DNA of 62,891 nt. Source: Naegleria lovaniensis. Taxonomy: Eukaryota; Heterolobosea; Eutetramitea; Acrasida; Naegleriidae. The translations under genes and the position numbers were made by a program. The stretch spans positions 3,249 to 66,139 of the forward strand of contig NW_025407891.1 of assembly GCF_003324165.1 (NCBI RefSeq), in the 5' to 3' direction. Below the pieces are notes generated by a model. That model saw nothing but the letters and a program-made list of their open reading frames with translations. It was not told the origin of the DNA and made no database searches. Shown piece after piece: positions 40,879-50,413 of the stretch (position 1 is the first letter of the stretch; every line of letters starts with the position of its first letter).

Positions 40879-43800
40879 ATGTTAAAACATGAACGAAACG
40901 CCTTTGTCGGTCTGTTGAGACCGGAATATCATGTTGCCATCAAAACAATGCTATTCGCAGTCCATCAATATATTAATGTCGAACATTTAATAGAAGATAT
41001 TATTGATCAATGTGGATTTCATCGCAAGGATTTTAATACCATCCATCGCCATCTCGAACTATATTTCTCATACCTCATCACACACAACAAACGAGTCCCA
41101 TTTGTTCTATACTGTTGCAAATTCCAGGTTGACAATTCAACAAAGATTGCACAATATGTTACTGATTGCATTGACCCGGACGAGGATAGTGCTATCTATA
41201 ACATTTACTCTGACCCAAAATTTCAAAATCAAAGACAAAATCAAGAGTTAACATCAGAATGGATCAACAAACTACATTTTCAAGGCTATTTGAAATTGAA
41301 AGAGTGTCATGACGAGCTGATGCGAATTCGTCAAAAACGTAAACACTCCAAAACAAGTACAGCTTGCGAAGACCCACCTCAAACCTCAACAACGTCACAA
41401 CGTTATTCTAGTTCAACCATCATGAAATTACTCGAACCAGAAAAAAATGTCGGCGTTATTGAATTACATAAAATCCTGGATCATGGTTTTGCTGAAGACT
41501 ACATCACGTTGTCATATTCAACAAAAGAACAAACAGCACCGTATTACATGCTGCAACAACTAATTAACAACAAATTTATTCCAACACACTCATCAATTGT
41601 AAATACCAAGTCCGACACCATCTCTCATAATTTTGTAGACCATGCTGATTTTAAATCACAAAATAACGATGATGATAGTTATTATTCGGAATGTGATATA
41701 TTTGATGAGGATATTCAAGAATTGAAAAAATTGTTTTTTCAGGTGTTAGGTAGTCGCAAATTAGTACCTCGAACTTTCTTTTTCACATATCTTCGTGATG
41801 CTTTTTCACAATTAATTTGCAAAGACAGTAGAGGCCATAGATGGAGCCCATCTGTTCTTTGTTTTGCTCAAGATTTATTGGTTATCATGGGATACAATGC
41901 GTATGAAGCATTGGCGAGAGGGTTGAAACGAGGACAAGAATTTGAACCCTCTTCTGAAAGATGTAACTTAGTCCTACCTTGTTCATCCACACTCGACCAT
42001 CATTTTCACACCGCATCATATGGAGAAGGGAATACTAAACTAGACAAAGATGACTTTGATAAGCTAGTAGAAAAAATGAAGGTTATTGAAAATCAAAATT
42101 TTGGTCTTGTTCAAATTGATGCAGTAGATGTAACACCGCATTTAGGAATCAATACCAAGCTTGGGCTTGTATACGGTGCCAATGAAGGTCCATTGAAGAT
42201 TAGTGATTGTACTGCACTAGCTCAGAGTCCGAATTTTCCACCCAAGGGTTTTTTAGCTGAAAAAATTGTTCAAACTTTATATTGCAGTATTAACGGTGAA
42301 GTTCGAATTCCTGGAAACTTCAAAGTATGCACTACTGAAACTGAACAAACCATTAGAGACACGATTTCTGAATTTCGTGACACATATACTCGAAACATCG
42401 TCTGTACTGTGTCAGATGCAGGGTCTGCTAATTACAAATATTTCACATCGAGCCCAAATGAACTACATCATTTTTGCTACAGTCACCATTGCAAAAACAT
42501 GAGGAATGCAATTAATGGGAGACCAAAATTATATCCGGTTGCCACTAAAGTAGGTGCTCCAAACCTTCAAATTGCACGCCATTCCTCTGCTTGTATTTCT
42601 TCCAACGACAACGGAAACGGTTGCCATTTGATGAAAATTGTTATTCAAAGAACACAAGCGACCAACATACCACTTTCCTTCATAGTGAATGACAAAGACA
42701 CAATTTCATTTGAATGGAAAGAAAAAGAACCACGGAATTTTAACTCTGGAGGCATTTCTTTCTATCATAGCAGCAATGACAACGAATTAAGTGTTACGTT
42801 GTTGAGTGAAACCCTTCATACTAACATTGGTAAAGTGTGTGTGGCAAATTTTAGCAATCAAGACATAGCTGTCACCAAAATTTCTTGTTCTATTTTACAA
42901 CGATTTGAATTGAACACACTCGATGAAATATATAGACAACAACCTTTAGAGTGGTGTAAAATAGTTAAACGGAGCTCGTTTATCAAATATGATGATCAAT
43001 CTGAGGATGTATTACGTGATGTATGCAATTTACAGTTACTTGAAAAATTACGATTATTGAACGAGAGAACCAACTATCGATATTTAGGATTCTATAAGTA
43101 CTTAAAAGCGATACATGATTTATTTCATGTTTACGATGACAAAAATCATGATGGAACATCTTCACACAATTTGCACGAAGTGTTGCAAGTTCTTAAGGAA
43201 AATTTGGACTATTTGAATGAGTGGGATACCGTTTTCCAAGACGTCATTATTTCCAATAAGAATAATAATTTTACATTATCCGGAACCCTCACAAAAAACA
43301 TCATTATCCATAACATCAAAACAATTCAGAAATTGATCAGAATTATTCCACAAGATGCAGTTTTTGATTTGTCTTTATTGGGAACACGTTCTCTTGAAGG
43401 ATTTTTCGGAGAGTCACGTGATTATTCAAAAAGAACCACAGTATTGGACTATCATAGAAGTTACTCAAACATGAAAATCAAATTAGTGAAAAAAGAATGT
43501 GTATATCTTTCATACAATAACGATAGAAAGAGGAAATATTGTGATGCCCCTAGTCAAATTAACCAACAAATTTTGATGAGAATGACTGAAAAACAATTTG
43601 TTGACTTTAATAATGAAAGAAAGCAAGCTAGAGAAAGCGTGACATCCATTTCTTATAGTTTTACAGATCAAGATTTAATTTGTGCGAAAGACTTACAATT
43701 GCGATGTTTACAACATCGTGTCAACTCCATCCGTCAATCATACCATCAGTCAAGACATGACTATAGGGCCGGATTTGCCACCGATTTCATGGAGACAAGC

Positions 43801-44319
43801 ATTTCCAATTACTACAACATTTCACTTCCTGTTTTCCATATTGAAACAAGTGAAGTTTTGCCAAACTTAACAGAACGACTTACATTAACCGACGACATCA
43901 GTTTTACCATTATTCAAACACACGACTCATTAATTCATGCTCAAAATCATATTGCGGCATTTTTGCTTAAAAAGCCCGTAGAATTTGAAATTAAGACTAA
44001 TCATATTTCTTTGAGCAATGCAACCGTAGAGGTTCGCAATTTCAATGAGAACAATGAAAATGCATCTCGACATTCTGAACCAATTAACTCATTTAAAATA
44101 TTTGTGGCACCAAATCAGACGGATCCATTCAAATTTAAATTAATTGGACAATTTTCATCAACAACCAGCACCAAGCTTTATCAAAAACAAATTGCTGTGA
44201 TTGTTGGAAATTATCAGTTGTTGTCACCTCCTTTTTACGTATTTGCAAAGAAAACAAAAAACCTCGTTTCGTATTCCCAGCTGAGCCAGGTGGTGGCTTC
44301 GTCTCAAGACATGCAATAA
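40879..44319 (+). CDS. P-element/THAP9-like transposase
   Basis: The protein is 1146 residues from the ATG at 40879, which follows an A-run; the frame opens at 40777 only by a TTG. An RNase H-like core is recognisable: LVQIDAVDVTPHLG with a candidate first aspartate, VSDAGSANYKYF with a second, and HFCYSHHCKNMRNAI, matching the D-x2-H-L-x-K-x2-R-N region of P transposases. Downstream, LGTRSLEGFFGESRDYS matches the C-terminal N-F-F-G-x-I/V-R segment of the P-element family, with a candidate acidic residue. No N-terminal THAP zinc finger is evident. It would cut and paste the surrounding element. An intact frame of this length is notable. Assignment to P versus a sister superfamily needs a profile search. 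Confidence 0.7.
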   Translation: MLKHERNAFVGLLRPEYHVAIKTMLFAVHQYINVEHLIEDIIDQCGFHRKDFNTIHRHLELYFSYLITHNKRVPFVLYCCKFQVDNSTKIAQYVTDCIDPDEDSAIYNIYSDPKFQNQRQNQELTSEWINKLHFQGYLKLKECHDELMRIRQKRKHSKTSTACEDPPQTSTTSQRYSSSTIMKLLEPEKNVGVIELHKILDHGFAEDYITLSYSTKEQTAPYYMLQQLINNKFIPTHSSIVNTKSDTISHNFVDHADFKSQNNDDDSYYSECDIFDEDIQELKKLFFQVLGSRKLVPRTFFFTYLRDAFSQLICKDSRGHRWSPSVLCFAQDLLVIMGYNAYEALARGLKRGQEFEPSSERCNLVLPCSSTLDHHFHTASYGEGNTKLDKDDFDKLVEKMKVIENQNFGLVQIDAVDVTPHLGINTKLGLVYGANEGPLKISDCTALAQSPNFPPKGFLAEKIVQTLYCSINGEVRIPGNFKVCTTETEQTIRDTISEFRDTYTRNIVCTVSDAGSANYKYFTSSPNELHHFCYSHHCKNMRNAINGRPKLYPVATKVGAPNLQIARHSSACISSNDNGNGCHLMKIVIQRTQATNIPLSFIVNDKDTISFEWKEKEPRNFNSGGISFYHSSNDNELSVTLLSETLHTNIGKVCVANFSNQDIAVTKISCSILQRFELNTLDEIYRQQPLEWCKIVKRSSFIKYDDQSEDVLRDVCNLQLLEKLRLLNERTNYRYLGFYKYLKAIHDLFHVYDDKNHDGTSSHNLHEVLQVLKENLDYLNEWDTVFQDVIISNKNNNFTLSGTLTKNIIIHNIKTIQKLIRIIPQDAVFDLSLLGTRSLEGFFGESRDYSKRTTVLDYHRSYSNMKIKLVKKECVYLSYNNDRKRKYCDAPSQINQQILMRMTEKQFVDFNNERKQARESVTSISYSFTDQDLICAKDLQLRCLQHRVNSIRQSYHQSRHDYRAGFATDFMETSISNYYNISLPVFHIETSEVLPNLTERLTLTDDISFTIIQTHDSLIHAQNHIAAFLLKKPVEFEIKTNHISLSNATVEVRNFNENNENASRHSEPINSFKIFVAPNQTDPFKFKLIGQFSSTTSTKLYQKQIAVIVGNYQLLSPPFYVFAKKTKNLVSYSQLSQVVASSQDMQ

Positions 44320-44471
44320 AATGTCAAGCATTTTTCATCACAAAAAAAGTTCGTCCAAAAATTGGAACACGTTTAAAATTGTTCACCTATTTATTTCTTC
44401 CGACCACAATTACACCGTATTTTTCTAATCACAACAACATACCTCAAGTCGTTTTATTATTCATTATAGCT

Positions 44472-44519
44472 CCAGCAGAAGCCTTTGTCCTTCAACAAAG
44501 ACAAAGCAGCTTTTGCTGG
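44472..44519. repeat. Subterminal hairpin of the P-like element
   Basis: CCAGCAGAAGCCTTTGTC and GACAAAGCAGCTTTTGCTGG form an imperfect stem around a short loop, about 100 bp inside the right terminal repeat. No equivalent is seen at the left end. It may be a transposase-binding or RNA 3'-end structure. Confidence 0.6.
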
Positions 44520-44534
44520 GCGAACAACAAAAAG

Positions 44535-46357
44535 CTAATGTAACAAAAACACTGAGACGTAGCCCGAATGAACCAAATAAAGGAATGTTACACCAGCGAA
44601 GTGGTAGTTGGGAACGCCAGACCAGTTTGCCCCATTACCACCTGCAGCAATAATTAGTGGTTGTTGAAGGTCAGCATCTACAACAAATGTACCTCCGCCA
44701 CCTTAAATTACAAACAAATCAATGGTTAATATTGTCACAATATGAACACCCAAAGAAAATGAAACTCACCTCCTGCTGCACCTCCTCCTGTACCACCTTT
44801 AGCATCTTCACCCTTTTGGCCAACGATAATGCTAATATTCTGACCCTTCTTTAATTTAAACACTCCTGAAACCATGGCTCCTTTACCGCCTGTTAAAGTT
44901 GAATTTAATTCTCATTTCATCATGTGTTACTACGATAGGACTTACCTTTGGTTGTGGTACTGTACGAGTTTTCTCCACCTTAGAAGTAGCATGTCATAAC
45001 AAAATCATTATTGAAATACAAAGTAACAACAAATCAAACATACCACTTGCACCAACAGCTACAATCTTATATTTGCCTGACGAATGAACCTTCCAATTCT
45101 GAAAACCATTCTTCAATGTTAACACTTTACAAAGCTCCTTAGGATAGTGTCCTTCGAACGTTGTAGGTATGGTTGATCCTGTACATCCAAGAGAGGTGAG
45201 TGTGAACACTTTCTTGTAAAATTTGGGTGTTGCTTCTTCTTCGTATGGCAGCTCTCTTTCCAAAAAGGAGAAATGTTTCCTTCTTTCTTCAGGAATTGAT
45301 TCAGCATGCAGTTGAAATTTCATAGCCTCAAAAATTGTTGGTTGGAGTGTTTTCTGTTTGTCTACCAACAATGGGTGATATTCCATTTCAGTGAGTGTGC
45401 GAGGGTCCATTAATGGGAAGCGAATTAAGCTTAAAAACTCCTCAATGTACTTGCTACGTTCATCCCTGTTGTGGTCGACCCATTTCATAAGAGCATTGAA
45501 AAGAATGTCTTCTGGAATAACAATCAGATCAGATTTCAAAAAACGAAGAAGATACTCTGGTGTCATGTTGACGAAATCTGGTCTTTGTACAACGTCATCA
45601 AATTCACCACATATTTTGGCAACTACATTTCTTCTAATTTGTTCAATTTCGTCCAAATCGCAATACCTCTCACAAGCATCAATAAGCGAAAAAACATGCT
45701 CAGATAAACTTGATTCATGCAATGCTTCTCTAAACACAATTTTTCAATCTCTGGAATTTCAAATCTATTTGCAAAAGCATACAGATCAACGAAATTGTGG
45801 ACTGGATATAAACCTGACTTGCCCGAATAAATCACACGCAAAAACATTTCAAACGCCACAGGATCAACGTCGTCAAGAGGAACTTCTTTGAGACCAGCTT
45901 CCATAAAGTCGCCACAGAGCATGGACTAGTATCCCCTTCAGTAGATCACAAAATAATAAAAACAACAACTCACCTTGAACACGGGACTCCATCCAACCAC
46001 CAAAGCTTTTATGGCGTAAAACCTTTTTCTTCCAATCGTGAAAACAATATCAGAGAATTCTTCTTGATTGTAGAGAGAAGCTAACTTTTGTTGGGCAGCT
46101 TCGGGGTTTTCAATCTCGGAATGAGTGTCTTGAAGACCGATGAGCTCTGTAAAGTTTACAGAAGGTGTTTGGGGTGTGATCGGAGTTTGATCACCTTGTG
46201 GTTGGGTGTTTGATGATGATGATGGTGGCGTTGTTGTGTTGCCAGCAGGAACGTATTCGTCGAATGGTGATAAGGGGTCAAGAATATCCATTCTGGAGCT
46301 TTTTTTTAAATTATTGCGATCAAAAAAGTTCTCAAGTTCACCACTGTTCCAATCCAT
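44535..46357 (-). pseudogene. BTB-BACK protein with glycine-rich tail, interrupted by a transposon
   Basis: Exons are 45974-46357, 45044-45925, 44947-44979, 44770-44889 and 44535-44701. The product has a BTB domain (FSDIVFTIGRKRFYAIKALVVGWSPVF), a BACK region (LSEHVFSLIDACERYCDLDEI) and a glycine-rich carbohydrate- or protein-binding tail (AVGASGGENSY, GGTGGGAAGGGGGTFVV, LIIAAGGNGANW). BTB-BACK proteins are often CUL3 adaptors. Two defects: within exon 2, near 45732, the frame changes as if one T were missing, and the last exon enters the P-like element at codon TCT (44619-44621). The final 28 residues and the stop (44535) come from transposon DNA. If the base loss is an assembly error, the gene may still make a chimeric protein. 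It starts only 6 bp after the stop of the deubiquitinase gene. Confidence 0.75.
44606..44620 (-). repeat. Right terminal inverted repeat of the P-like element
   Basis: Reverse complement of 40737-40751. On the minus strand it is read in frame by the truncated BTB gene, as the codons for SGVPN. Confidence 0.8.
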
Positions 46358-46363
46358 TGTTTT

Positions 46364-49132
46364 TTACTTTCGTTTTTGCTTTCTCTCTGCTGTTTTCTGA
46401 ATAGCTTCATTGATTTGCATCCAGTCTTCAGAGCTCTCTTTCTTTCGAATCTTTTTCTTTTTACCTGCATCCAAAGCACGATCGTATTCGTCTCTCTTAA
46501 AAACTTTTGGAGCCAGAACTTTCTCATTGATGTATCGTTGTTGTTTTGCATTTTCTCTAGCCTCATCATTCTCCCAAATATCTACCTCTTCAGAATATTG
46601 GGCAGATGCAGAGGTGAATAGGTCCTTGGCAGATATTTTGGTACATGATGTGTTGCTCTGCTTTGAATCTTCTTGAAAAGTATTATTCGTGGTTTCATTC
46701 AATTCGTGTTGCTGCTCTTCTTCACTGATATCGTCCATCATCTTTCTCTTGGTGCCTTTCTTTTCAAAAACAGATGGTGACATTTGTGAGGTTGGTGAGA
46801 ATAAAGGAGAATCGGAAACAAAGTTCTCGAGAGCAAACGGATTTTGGGGTGTGCCATCATTGGGATTTATAACTTTGAGAGGCGTGGAAGGTGTGTCAGT
46901 ACGAAACAATCTTTCTCTTTTGAATATATCTTTTTTAAGAGTATCGAGATAGTTCTTATTGATCCACATAGTATTGATGTTGGTTGCATTAGTGAGAGAA
47001 ATTGGACTAAATAACCCTCCTACACCTCGCAGATTGAGAACGCCAACAGAATTTGAAGGTCTTTGAGCTTTCAAGCAGTTGAGTTTTTGTGGTGTTAAAT
47101 TTTGCAATACATCGATCTTAACTGGTGCATAAAATGGTGATGGCAGTTCAGGTGCTAAGACATGAGAGGATGGAATGGTAAGGTTTGTTGGTTTTTTGGA
47201 ACTGGAAGATTTTTGAGGAGTGCCAACGGTGCCTGAAGTAGGAGTAGACGAGTCTGCAGTTTGGGAAGAGGATGTTCCATTCGTTTGAATGGCAAGGTTG
47301 GATACTTTTCTTCGGGATTTTTGGGTGGGTGTGACAGAGTGATGACCGTTTTCTTCGATTGATGGTTGACCATTACTTTGAGGTGTTGTTGGAATAATGT
47401 TGGAGGAAGAGACTGGAGGAGTTTGCAACTCAATGGTGTCTTCTACATCCTTATGTTGAGTCACAGATTGGGAGGAAATTCCGTTCTTGTTTTCTCGATA
47501 TCGTTGAATAGACTCTTGGAAAATTGTAGATGATTCTATATGATTAAAGTCTTCCATGTTTCTCGAGTAAAATAAAATGTAGGCTTGTTGGGAAAGTGCT
47601 GTGCTTTGACTAACTTGAGTGACTGATGAGTCGTCCATTTTGTACCATATTCCATTACTATTCTTGACATAGGAGTAGTAATGTCCAGAGCATGATGAAC
47701 CACCAGAATGCACTAAAACTCCATAGAGATGATATTTCGCCACAGAATTTTTGTTACTCATGTATGGGGATAGATCTAAAGTATCTTCATAGGATATCTT
47801 TTTGCTTACTTTCTTTCCAAAAATGTTAAAACGTTTAAGTTGAAGAATTAAATTAATTGGAGCCTCATGAATTGTCAGCTTTTTGGAGGCTGTGACATAG
47901 GTGTTTGTTTTAGGGCATTTGTACTTGTTTTTCCCATCTAAACGGTCAGGTGTAATGTAATTTTGAAGAGATTTTTCAATCGAACTACAATTATTCAATT
48001 GCAGTTCAACATCAATAAATGCATCGTACTTGTTTGAGATGTAGTTTGTCTCTTGAGTTTTGATTTGACTTCTTAGGTAGCCACCAAAAATCTGGTGAAT
48101 TGGATTTGTTTCCAGAACCATGTTATTGAGCTTTCCTTTGTATTTTTCCACGATTGCATTCTCCATCTTGTCAAGAAGCTTGATAATGAATTCGTGAGAA
48201 TCCTCTTGTCTGCCCAACACAAAACCACCAATCCCTTTCAAGTGTTTTGCAATGAAAGCAGGTGCTATTGATGAATAGGCTCTTGTTCTAGCCGATGTTG
48301 ACTCAGACTTGTCGCTAGCAAACATCTCTCTAGCTAAAGCTGACATGGCATCAAGCGCGTTGAACTTTTTGGAAGGCTCTCCCATCTTTCTTGTGAGTAA
48401 AAAGTTACGCATACCTGGTGTATACATGATGCATTGCAAAGCTGCGTTCATAAAGCAAGTATTTCCTAGATTTTGCAAGCCAGGGCCAATCTTTTTGATC
48501 TCAGTCCATGTGTTAAGAGCAATGATCTTTTCTCTCGGAAATAGAAATGTTGATGGCGTCTCCAATTCCTTATTATGTTCAATGCCATTGTCTTGTATTG
48601 TTGATGATGAGGAGGTGGATGTTGTTGCTGTTCCGTTAGTGGACTTGGAAGTAGTTTTAGATGACGAATCAAAAACAAACACATTGTTGGACGTTCCATT
48701 GATTGGTTTCATATTCGAAAAAAGATTTTCATACTTGTCAGGGAGCTGAGCCTTTACAAACGGTATTCTTTGTTCAATTATTTGAGCGGAGCCTTTGAGA
48801 TAGGAACTCAACTGGTCCGTGTTTTCAATGTCGTCATCACCTTGCTCTTCTTTTTGATATTTTTTGATATCTCTTTCGTCTTCACTGTCATCAGACACCT
48901 CTTCTTTTCGGCTTCCGTTTGTTCCAAAATTTCGCTTTTTTGTTGTGGTGTTTGTTCGGTTTGATGTGGATGATGAAAGAATACCTCCATTTTCGTCTTG
49001 CATCATGCTGCGGCTCTCTTCGTACGCATGATGACCATTATAGCCATTAGATGATGTTCTTTTTAAAAACTTGCGAGGTCGTCGAGGGGTGGCGTCTTCA
49101 CCGTTTAATGGCACCGAAGCTTTTGTGCTCAT
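46364..49132 (-). CDS. USP36/USP42-like ubiquitin-specific protease
   Basis: The 922-residue protein has a disordered, charged N-terminus. The USP catalytic domain follows: Cys box GLQNLGNTCFMNAALQCI, later EAPINLILQLKRF and the His box YHLYGVLVHSGGSSCSGHYYSYV with the closing YILFYSR. The Cys, His and following Asp (YKMDDSSV) complete a papain-like triad. Wording is closest to USP36/USP42/yeast Ubp10, which act in the nucleus and nucleolus on ubiquitinated histones or ribosome-assembly factors. The long C-terminal half is Ser/Thr/Pro-rich, with a basic Lys tail compatible with nucleolar targeting. The frame opens with TTG at 49147; the first ATG (49132) follows six A residues. Confidence 0.88.
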   Translation of the reverse strand: MSTKASVPLNGEDATPRRPRKFLKRTSSNGYNGHHAYEESRSMMQDENGGILSSSTSNRTNTTTKKRNFGTNGSRKEEVSDDSEDERDIKKYQKEEQGDDDIENTDQLSSYLKGSAQIIEQRIPFVKAQLPDKYENLFSNMKPINGTSNNVFVFDSSSKTTSKSTNGTATTSTSSSSTIQDNGIEHNKELETPSTFLFPREKIIALNTWTEIKKIGPGLQNLGNTCFMNAALQCIMYTPGMRNFLLTRKMGEPSKKFNALDAMSALAREMFASDKSESTSARTRAYSSIAPAFIAKHLKGIGGFVLGRQEDSHEFIIKLLDKMENAIVEKYKGKLNNMVLETNPIHQIFGGYLRSQIKTQETNYISNKYDAFIDVELQLNNCSSIEKSLQNYITPDRLDGKNKYKCPKTNTYVTASKKLTIHEAPINLILQLKRFNIFGKKVSKKISYEDTLDLSPYMSNKNSVAKYHLYGVLVHSGGSSCSGHYYSYVKNSNGIWYKMDDSSVTQVSQSTALSQQAYILFYSRNMEDFNHIESSTIFQESIQRYRENKNGISSQSVTQHKDVEDTIELQTPPVSSSNIIPTTPQSNGQPSIEENGHHSVTPTQKSRRKVSNLAIQTNGTSSSQTADSSTPTSGTVGTPQKSSSSKKPTNLTIPSSHVLAPELPSPFYAPVKIDVLQNLTPQKLNCLKAQRPSNSVGVLNLRGVGGLFSPISLTNATNINTMWINKNYLDTLKKDIFKRERLFRTDTPSTPLKVINPNDGTPQNPFALENFVSDSPLFSPTSQMSPSVFEKKGTKRKMMDDISEEEQQHELNETTNNTFQEDSKQSNTSCTKISAKDLFTSASAQYSEEVDIWENDEARENAKQQRYINEKVLAPKVFKRDEYDRALDAGKKKKIRKKESSEDWMQINEAIQKTAERKQKRK

Positions 49133-49258
49133 TTTTTCTTTCAACAAAATCCTTGTCGGAGGTTGGTTGGTCTGACAATATTTTAATTGAATGGATTTTG
49201 TGAAAGATTGAAATCAGAAATACCAATTTTCTCAATATTGCGAATCGAACCATACAAA

Positions 49259-50269
49259 TTAAAGAGCTGCTTTTTTCTTTCCATTAACTACTGATTTAAA
49301 TTGGGAAAACACATCTTGCTCGCTTGTTAGGGAGATTGGTCCATGCCAAAAATAATGCTTTTTTCTTGAGGTACAACAAGCTTCAACAAAGACTTCCAAA
49401 AATCGGTCAACAGTAAGCTCTGATTTGGCCACAAGTTCATCTGCAGTCAAATATTCCTTTTCATTATTTGTATTCAAACTTTGCGAGAATGGAACTTGGT
49501 AATAACATACAACTAGCAATTTCTCTCCAGTGCTCTTCATATATTGGTGACCAATGGCTTGCATGGCTATTCTAACTTTTTCTGATGTGAGGTTTTTCTG
49601 ATGGTTCTTCCAAGCCCAATAGAATTTGCTCCTTTGCTTCAAGTCAGGAATTGTGTTTGAGCCGTACATGAGCCTATAAACGTCATCCAACTTGGTCATG
49701 TATGGATCAAAGCTGTGAAAACGAATTAAAAATGGAATGGGATCTGTGGAGAAAGCATGGTCAAATAATTTAAAACTTCTATTTTCGATTATGTACTTGA
49801 TTAAATCGTGTTTAACGAGACGAAATACTTCTTCGTGTGCAGTTTGTTTTAGAATGTCATCTTCTGCAGGTTTCTTATCAGAGTTAAAGAGATGTTTTAA
49901 TCTTCTTGCTTTTCTATAAATGTATTGTTTTTTAAATACTTTGAAGGTTACCAAGCTTTTAGTACAATCATTGTTTGAATAATCACTCGAGATTGACTCA
50001 AAGTCTCTATTTTTGAAAATTGATGTGGGTTCTTTTGTGCTTGCAGCTTGATGATGTGGAACAGTATTACTTTGCTCCAGCGCTGTTTGCTCTTGATAGA
50101 TGCTGTTTTCCAAGAGTAGTAAATGTTCCTTCCATAATTCATAACTGTCCATTAATAAGATCCGATGACTTTCTCTATTCAATAAACACAATTTCATTAG
50201 AACCGTTTCCACATCACAAAATGAAACAATCTCACGAGCCATGTCACGGGGAAGAGCACCAAACGACAT
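49259..50269 (-). CDS. F-box-like protein, otherwise unrecognised
   Basis: The 336-residue frame begins MSFGALPRDMAREIVSFCDVETVLMKLCLLNRESHRILL, the shape of an F-box. WKEHLLLLENS continues it. The remaining 280 residues are mixed charged and helical, ending in a Lys-rich tail (VNGKKKAAL). I recognise no substrate-binding repeat. A role in an SCF-type complex would follow if the F-box is real. The ATG follows seven A residues. It precedes the deubiquitinase on the same strand by 126 bp. Confidence 0.55.
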   Translation of the reverse strand: MSFGALPRDMAREIVSFCDVETVLMKLCLLNRESHRILLMDSYELWKEHLLLLENSIYQEQTALEQSNTVPHHQAASTKEPTSIFKNRDFESISSDYSNNDCTKSLVTFKVFKKQYIYRKARRLKHLFNSDKKPAEDDILKQTAHEEVFRLVKHDLIKYIIENRSFKLFDHAFSTDPIPFLIRFHSFDPYMTKLDDVYRLMYGSNTIPDLKQRSKFYWAWKNHQKNLTSEKVRIAMQAIGHQYMKSTGEKLLVVCYYQVPFSQSLNTNNEKEYLTADELVAKSELTVDRFLEVFVEACCTSRKKHYFWHGPISLTSEQDVFSQFKSVVNGKKKAAL

Positions 50270-50413
50270 TTTTTTAAAGTCGAACTGTGTGAGACAGTGA
50301 GACGAGCTGCACTTGGAACTTGCACAATTTATTTACAAGGCTTTAAAGCTCTCACCGTATACCATAAAACTACTGTAGCATTCTGACAACAACAAACTCC
50401 CAGAATAATTTGA

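Larger units (their letters stand above)
40737..44620 (+). mobile_element. P-element-like DNA transposon
   Basis: The element is 3884 bp, bounded by a perfect 15-bp terminal inverted repeat (CTGGCGTTCCCAACT). A second, looser block (GTGTTACA/GTGTAACA) follows 10-12 bp further in. It contains one long transposase ORF on the plus strand with no visible intron or frame break. No clear 8-bp target duplication is seen; the best flanking pair matches only 6 of 8 and is not flush. The right end lies inside the coding frame of a minus-strand BTB gene. Intact ORF and ends suggest a recent or still active insertion. Confidence 0.75.

Noticed and set aside
40720-44632. 8-bp target-site duplication flanking the P-like element
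   Set aside because: The best pair (AAAGTGGA/AAACTGGT on the minus strand) matches at only six positions and is not flush with the left end.
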